Shown one piece after another: positions 59,867-64,000 of a stretch of DNA of 64,000 bases; the first letter of the stretch is position 1, and the number at the start of each line of letters is the position of its first letter. The stretch covers positions 1 through 64,000 of the forward strand of contig JAJZSY010000008.1 in assembly GCA_021849425.1 (NCBI GenBank), in the 5' to 3' direction. This DNA comes from Pseudomonadota bacterium (GTDB taxonomy: Bacteria; Pseudomonadota; Alphaproteobacteria; Acetobacterales; Acetobacteraceae). The notes under the pieces were generated by a model. The model was not told the DNA's origin. It worked only from the letters and a program-made list of their open reading frames with translations, and did no database searches. A program made the position numbers and the translations under genes.

Positions 59867-61513
59867 TCAAACGTGAATAATATGAACCTCCACCATCGGA
59901 CGTTTGCCGAAGCGGCGGCCGAGCACGCGACGGAGCGCTGTCTGCGCCGCGTCCCGAACGGCGGACCGGTCGGTGCGCAGCCCCACCGGAAGATCCTCGA
60001 ATGTAGCCACGAAATCCTCGGCCAGCGCCGCGAGGGCGCTATCCTCCGCCTCGAACAGGCCAGGCGCCGTGATCTGGGCGGCTCCCTTCACCTTGCCTTC
60101 TCGATCGACGGCGAGACTGCCAACCACGACCCCGTTGAGCATCATCCGTCGCCGCGCTGCCATGACGCCGCCCTGCATCGGCACGAGACGATCACCGTCC
60201 ACGGCCAGCCGCCCGACCGGAACGCTGTCGACAACCTCGGGCGCACCGGGCGCGAGGCGCAACACATCGCCGTCTTCCAGCAGAAGCGTGCGGATGCCCT
60301 CGGCCTCCGCAAGATCGGCCTGCGCGGCCATGTGGCGCCATTCGCCGTGGGTGGGGATGAGATAGTGCGGGCGTACCAGGCGGTAAAGCCGGCGCAACTC
60401 ATCCCGTGCCGGATGGCCGGAGACGTGAACCATGTGATCGTCATCGGTCATGATGTTCACGCCGGCGCGCACCAGCTCATCCTGCACGGCGCCGATCGCA
60501 CGCTCATTGCCGGGGATGACCCGGGCCGAGAAAATGACGGTATCGCCCTCGCCCAGCGCAACATGGCGATGCGTATCGGCGGCCATTCTCGCCAGGGCCG
60601 AACGCTTCTCTCCCTGGCTGCCCGTGGCCAGGATCAGCAGATTATCATCGGGAATCGAGCCGGTATCGTCCTCCGGAACAAAATCCGGCAGGTCGGCCAG
60701 ATAGCCGCATGCCTGTGCCGCCTCGACATATTTGCCGAGGCTGCGGCCAACCAGCGCGACGTGCCGGCCAGCCGCCGCAGCCGCCTTAACGACCGTTTCG
60801 ATCCGGGCAATGTTGCTCGCGAAGCATGTCACCACAATCCGGCCGCGCAGTCCGGCGATCAGGCTGGTCAGACTGCGGCGGACCGTGGCTTCCGAGCCGG
60901 AATGCCCCTCAACCAGCGCATTGGTCGAATCGCAGATCATCGCGAGGACGCCGGCGTCCCCCAGCTCCCGCAGGGCGTCCTCGTCGGTCGGCGGCCCGAT
61001 CAGCGGTTCCGGGTCGAGCTTCCAGTCTCCGGTGTGCAGAACGGTTCCGTATTTCGTGGCGATGACGAGCGCCTGTGACTCAGGTGTGGAATGGGCCATC
61101 CTGATATAGCGCAGTCCGAACGGGCCGACCTCGAAGCTGCCACCGGGCTGGATTTCCGTGATCCGAACGCTTCGCAGCAGCCCGGCTTCACCGAGCCGGT
61201 AGCGGATCAATGCCGCGGCAAAAGGCGTTGCGTAAACCGGGCAGCGGAGCGCATCCCAGATCCGGGCAATCCCGCCAATATGGTCTTCATGTGCATGGGT
61301 GATGACAAGGCCGCAAATCCGTTCCCGGTTGGCGGCAAGAAAGGCCGGGTCGGGGACGAGCAGTTCGGCCTCCGGCGCCTCCGGCCCGGCAAAGCCCATG
61401 CCGCAATCGACCACCAGAAAATCACCATCCAGCCCGTAGACGTTCAGGTTCATGCCGATCTCGCCGGTGCCGCCCAGCGGGGTAAAACTCAGCCCCTTGC
61501 TGATCTCGTTCAT
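59867..61513 (-). CDS. rnj: Ribonuclease J
   Basis: This 548-residue beta-CASP metallo-beta-lactamase nuclease has HAHEDH at 73-78, HTGDWKLDPEP, and beta-CASP motifs such as CFASNIARIETV. The C-terminal region GKVKGAAQITAPG leads to the last domain. It performs 5'-3' exo- and endonucleolytic RNA processing. ATG at 61511-61513 has AAGGTGAC before it, so the long upstream in-frame extension is rejected. The order nuoN-birA-coaX-rnj is typical of alphaproteobacteria. Confidence 0.95.
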   Translation of the reverse strand: MNEISKGLSFTPLGGTGEIGMNLNVYGLDGDFLVVDCGMGFAGPEAPEAELLVPDPAFLAANRERICGLVITHAHEDHIGGIARIWDALRCPVYATPFAAALIRYRLGEAGLLRSVRITEIQPGGSFEVGPFGLRYIRMAHSTPESQALVIATKYGTVLHTGDWKLDPEPLIGPPTDEDALRELGDAGVLAMICDSTNALVEGHSGSEATVRRSLTSLIAGLRGRIVVTCFASNIARIETVVKAAAAAGRHVALVGRSLGKYVEAAQACGYLADLPDFVPEDDTGSIPDDNLLILATGSQGEKRSALARMAADTHRHVALGEGDTVIFSARVIPGNERAIGAVQDELVRAGVNIMTDDDHMVHVSGHPARDELRRLYRLVRPHYLIPTHGEWRHMAAQADLAEAEGIRTLLLEDGDVLRLAPGAPEVVDSVPVGRLAVDGDRLVPMQGGVMAARRRMMLNGVVVGSLAVDREGKVKGAAQITAPGLFEAEDSALAALAEDFVATFEDLPVGLRTDRSAVRDAAQTALRRVLGRRFGKRPMVEVHIIHV

Positions 61514-61547
61514 GAAGTCACCTTGTTGTTCAGTCGCATAAGCTTGT

Positions 61548-62348
61548 TCATTCGTGTTCGGCATCCCGCGCCCGCAGCAGCGGCGCGGGATTGCGAAGGG
61601 CGAGCAGGCGCAGGCCCTCCAACGTGAGGTCGGGATCGGTAAAACCGATACTCGACGTGCCCTCGGCAATCAGCGGCGCTAGTCCGCCTGTGGCGATTGT
61701 TTTCATCTTGCCGCCGAAATCCGTCTCGATCCGCGAGATCAGCCCCTCGACGAGACCGACATATCCCCAATAGATGCCCGAGCGCATGGCCGGGATCGTC
61801 GATTTCCCGATCACCTGCTGCGGTCGCCCGATGCCGATGCGGGGCAACCGGGCGGCCGCCTGATGCAACGCCTCCATCGAGAGGTTGATTCCAGGCGCGA
61901 TCACGCCGCCGACATACGCGCCATTGCCGTTGACCACGTCAAACGTCGTCGCCGTGCCGAAATCGATCACGATGAGCGGGCCACCATAACTGTGATGGGC
62001 GGCCAACGCGTTGAGAAGGCGGTCCGCACCGACTTCGGCCGGATTGTCCATCTCGATCGCAAACCCCCAGTCGAGCTCGGCGCGGGCAATCAGCGGCTCG
62101 ATCCCGAACCAGTCACGACACAGCCGGCGCAAGTGATAGAGTGCCGCCGGAACCACGGTGCCGATCACCGCGGCGTCGATCCCCGCCGAGGCAATGCCCG
62201 CACGATCGAGCAGTACGCCAAGCCAGACACCGTATTCATCAGAGGTGCGCTGAGCGTCCGTCGCGATGCGCCAGGCACCGCGCCACCGCTCGCCATCATG
62301 CACAGCGAAAACAATATTGGTGTTGCCTGCGTCAATAACCAGTTTCAT
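61548..62348 (-). CDS. coaX: Type III pantothenate kinase
   Basis: This 266-residue ASKHA-fold kinase makes 4'-phosphopantothenate for coenzyme A. The phosphate-1 motif DAGNTNIVF is at 6-14, with [16 protein letters not shown] and [12 protein letters not shown] following, all typical of CoaX. It lies 34 bp before rnj and 23 bp after birA. Confidence 0.96.
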   Translation of the reverse strand: MKLVIDAGNTNIVFAVHDGERWRGAWRIATDAQRTSDEYGVWLGVLLDRAGIASAGIDAAVIGTVVPAALYHLRRLCRDWFGIEPLIARAELDWGFAIEMDNPAEVGADRLLNALAAHHSYGGPLIVIDFGTATTFDVVNGNGAYVGGVIAPGINLSMEALHQAAARLPRIGIGRPQQVIGKSTIPAMRSGIYWGYVGLVEGLISRIETDFGGKMKTIATGGLAPLIAEGTSSIGFTDPDLTLEGLRLLALRNPAPLLRARDAEHE

Positions 62349-62371
62349 GTCATGCCGGCTCGGTTGGGCGA

Positions 62372-63100
62372 TCAGATCAGCGCGACGTCGCCGCCGCGCA
62401 GCGCGACGACGCGTTCACCATCGCGGAGCAGCAGCGCGCCATCCTTGTCAAGACCGACATACTGTCCGGTCAGCCGGCCACCATCCACCGTCAGCGCCGC
62501 GCCCTCGGGATGCGCCCGCGCCATCCAGGCACGGCGCAGCGTTTCGGACCCCAGCGGTAGCACACCGAGCCAGTGATCGAGCCGTGTGCACAGAACAGAT
62601 GCCAGATCCTCCGGGGTCATTGTTCCGCCCAGCGATGCGAGGCTGGCTGTTGTACGGCCCGGAACGTGAGGCGCCGTGACGAGGTTGACGCCAACACCGA
62701 TCACAAGCCAGGCGATCACGCCGTTCTCGATCGTCGCGTCAAGCAGGATGCCCGCGAGCTTGGCGTCTCCTGCCATCACGTCGTTCGGCCATTTCAGCGC
62801 GATGCGCCCGGGGGTTGGAAGCGCCGCATCGAGAGCCTCGATCAGCGCGAGCCCGGCAAGAAGGGCATACCATCCCCCCTGCCCCGCTGGAATGTTCGGC
62901 CGCAGCAGAACGGAGCCATAGAAATTCCCTGCGGGCGAATTCCACTGGCGACCAGCACGCCCGCGACCAGAGGTCTGCCGCCCGGCCAGTACCATCAGCC
63001 CGGCAGGTTCACCCGTAGCCGCCCGCCGCGCGCAGAAATCCGATGTCGAATCCAGCGTATCGTAGCGTTCGATCCGCCAGCGCGTGACGTCAGCCGTCAA
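62372..63100 (-). CDS. birA: Biotin-[acetyl-CoA-carboxylase] ligase
   Basis: This 242-residue biotin protein ligase has the biotinoyl-AMP loop [13 protein letters not shown] and catalytic KWPNDV with Lys. There is no N-terminal helix-turn-helix domain, so it is the short, non-repressor form. It biotinylates the carboxyl-carrier protein. It overlaps nuoN by 4 bases. Confidence 0.96.
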   Translation of the reverse strand: MTADVTRWRIERYDTLDSTSDFCARRAATGEPAGLMVLAGRQTSGRGRAGRQWNSPAGNFYGSVLLRPNIPAGQGGWYALLAGLALIEALDAALPTPGRIALKWPNDVMAGDAKLAGILLDATIENGVIAWLVIGVGVNLVTAPHVPGRTTASLASLGGTMTPEDLASVLCTRLDHWLGVLPLGSETLRRAWMARAHPEGAALTVDGGRLTGQYVGLDKDGALLLRDGERVVALRGGDVALI

Positions 63101-64000
63101 AAGCCCTGGCTCGTCATGACCGCGTGAGCCGCCATCGTCGACAGGGTCGTCAGCGTCGAGGGATGAAAGGCGAACAGAAGCACGCCCGCCGACGCAAGCC
63201 CAATGACAAGGCTCACTCCGGAATTGCGCGAATCCAGACCCGGTTCACCGGCATCGAAATACATGACCTTGATCACGCGCAGATAATAGAAAGCGGCCAC
63301 CACGCTGGTGACAATGCCAAGCACCGCCAGGGGGGCCAGACCGGCATTTATCGCAGCCGCGAATACATAGAATTTGCCGAAAAAGCCGGCGAGCGGCGGA
63401 ATGCCGGCCATCGACCACATCATCATCGCGAGCGCGAAGGCAAAGCGCGGATCATCCGTCGCCATGCCTGCGAGGTCGGATATCCGGTCGACCGGCTGAC
63501 GGCCACGGCTCATCGCAATGATGCAGCCAAACGTGCCGAGCGACATGACTACATAGATCGCCAGATAGATCAGCGCGCCGCTGACCCCGGCAGCGTTGCC
63601 GGCCGCAAGCCCCATCAACGCGTATCCCATATGGCCGATCGACGAGTAGCCCATGAGCCGCTTGATGCTGGTCTGCCGGATCGCGCCGATGGCGCCAATG
63701 ACCATCGAAGCCGCGGCGAGGAGTTCCACAAGATCCCGCCACTGCGCCACCGCGGGGCCGAACGGCCCCAACATCACCCGCAACAGCAGTGCGAACACGG
63801 CGATCTTCGGCGCCGTGGCGAAGAATGCCGTCACCGAGGTCGGCGCGCCTTCATAGACATCGGGTGTCCACATATGGAACGGTGCCGCCGAAATCTTGAA
63901 CGCCAGCCCGACCAGAACAAAGACCAGCCCGACCGTCGATCCCATGGCGGCGGCCGGGTGGCTGGCAAGCGCGCGGGCGATGCCCTCGAACCCCGTGGTT
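63097..64000 (-). CDS. nuoN: NADH-quinone oxidoreductase subunit N (5' part outside window)
   Basis: The C-terminal 300 or so residues of the proton-pumping antiporter-like subunit NuoN are present. MWTPDVYEGAPTSVTAFFAT with conserved Lys nearby (PKIAVFALLL) and LMGYSSIGHMGYAL are signatures. The frame continues through base 64000 (TTGFEGIARALA...), so the gene begins beyond the edge. It is expected to be the last gene of the nuo operon, with birA coupled to it. Confidence 0.96.
   Translation of the reverse strand, partial: TTGFEGIARALASHPAAAMGSTVGLVFVLVGLAFKISAAPFHMWTPDVYEGAPTSVTAFFATAPKIAVFALLLRVMLGPFGPAVAQWRDLVELLAAASMVIGAIGAIRQTSIKRLMGYSSIGHMGYALMGLAAGNAAGVSGALIYLAIYVVMSLGTFGCIIAMSRGRQPVDRISDLAGMATDDPRFAFALAMMMWSMAGIPPLAGFFGKFYVFAAAINAGLAPLAVLGIVTSVVAAFYYLRVIKVMYFDAGEPGLDSRNSGVSLVIGLASAGVLLFAFHPSTLTTLSTMAAHAVMTSQGF

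Overview
The window is a GC-rich, densely packed bacterial chromosome segment with 57 complete protein genes, two genes cut by the window edges (an IS5-type transposase tail at the left, nuoN at the right), one riboswitch and several short regulatory or repeat elements. Conserved gene blocks point to an alphaproteobacterium: nuoN-birA-coaX-rnj followed by proS-lolC-lolD, dgt-argS-SPOR-nagZ-scpAB-tatBC-serS, and mltB-rlpA-tmk-holB-metG. The short bacterial-type ProRS and thiC-thiO-thiS-thiG agree. The mix looks like an acidophilic Acetobacteraceae member (Acidiphilium-like), but that genus-level placement is an impression from recall. No tRNA, rRNA, CRISPR array or complete mobile element was seen.

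Layout. 1-229: transposase tail, IS end and a two-hairpin repeat. 228-11695 (minus): one long cassette, choline ABC importer (choX-choW-choV), choline and betaine-aldehyde dehydrogenases (betB, betA) and heterotetrameric sarcosine oxidase (soxB-soxD-soxA-soxG). It covers the entry and exit of choline catabolism but not betaine to sarcosine. 11864-13917: an SMR exporter and a beta-barrel porin, divergent across an AT-rich gap. 14075-19505 (plus): six overlapping genes for an ABC importer with an inositol-monophosphatase-family phosphatase and a GpdQ-like phosphodiesterase, which I read as a phosphodiester (perhaps glycerophosphodiester) uptake and cleavage operon. 19721-22698: a polyprenyl-phosphate glycosyltransferase, a TVP38/DedA-type membrane protein and a GT-C glycosyltransferase. 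22844-23851: an orphan fliM followed by the second repeat copy.

24044-29727: metG, holB, tmk, rlpA, mltB and a DsbA-like oxidoreductase. 29801-31881: a PAS-GGDEF-EAL protein coupled to a small upstream ORF. 32006-36072: TPP riboswitch and thiC-thiO-thiS-thiG. 36252-38460: a reactive-sulfur module with a BigR/SqrR-type repressor, two YeeE/YedE half-transporters, a persulfide-dioxygenase-like MBL enzyme and a palindromic operator in its promoter. 38473-49080: serS, tatC, tatB, scpB, scpA, M50 protease, nagZ, SPOR protein, argS, dgt, then divergent erpA-like and xth. 49081-59613: an AT-rich gap, a FemAB-like acyltransferase, an FAD enzyme, an ABC-F protein, PsiE, an esterase, lolD, lolC, proS and an OafA-type acyltransferase preceded by an attenuator-like leader. 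59867-64000: rnj, coaX, birA, nuoN.

The most notable signals are the paired choline and phosphodiester modules, the SqrR-type cysteine pair with its matching operator, the leader RNA at 59634-59722, the two-copy hairpin repeat, and the small coupled ORF before the cyclic-di-GMP gene. Start sites were chosen from ribosome-binding sites, overlaps and family lengths; functions come from motif recognition by eye, not database searches.
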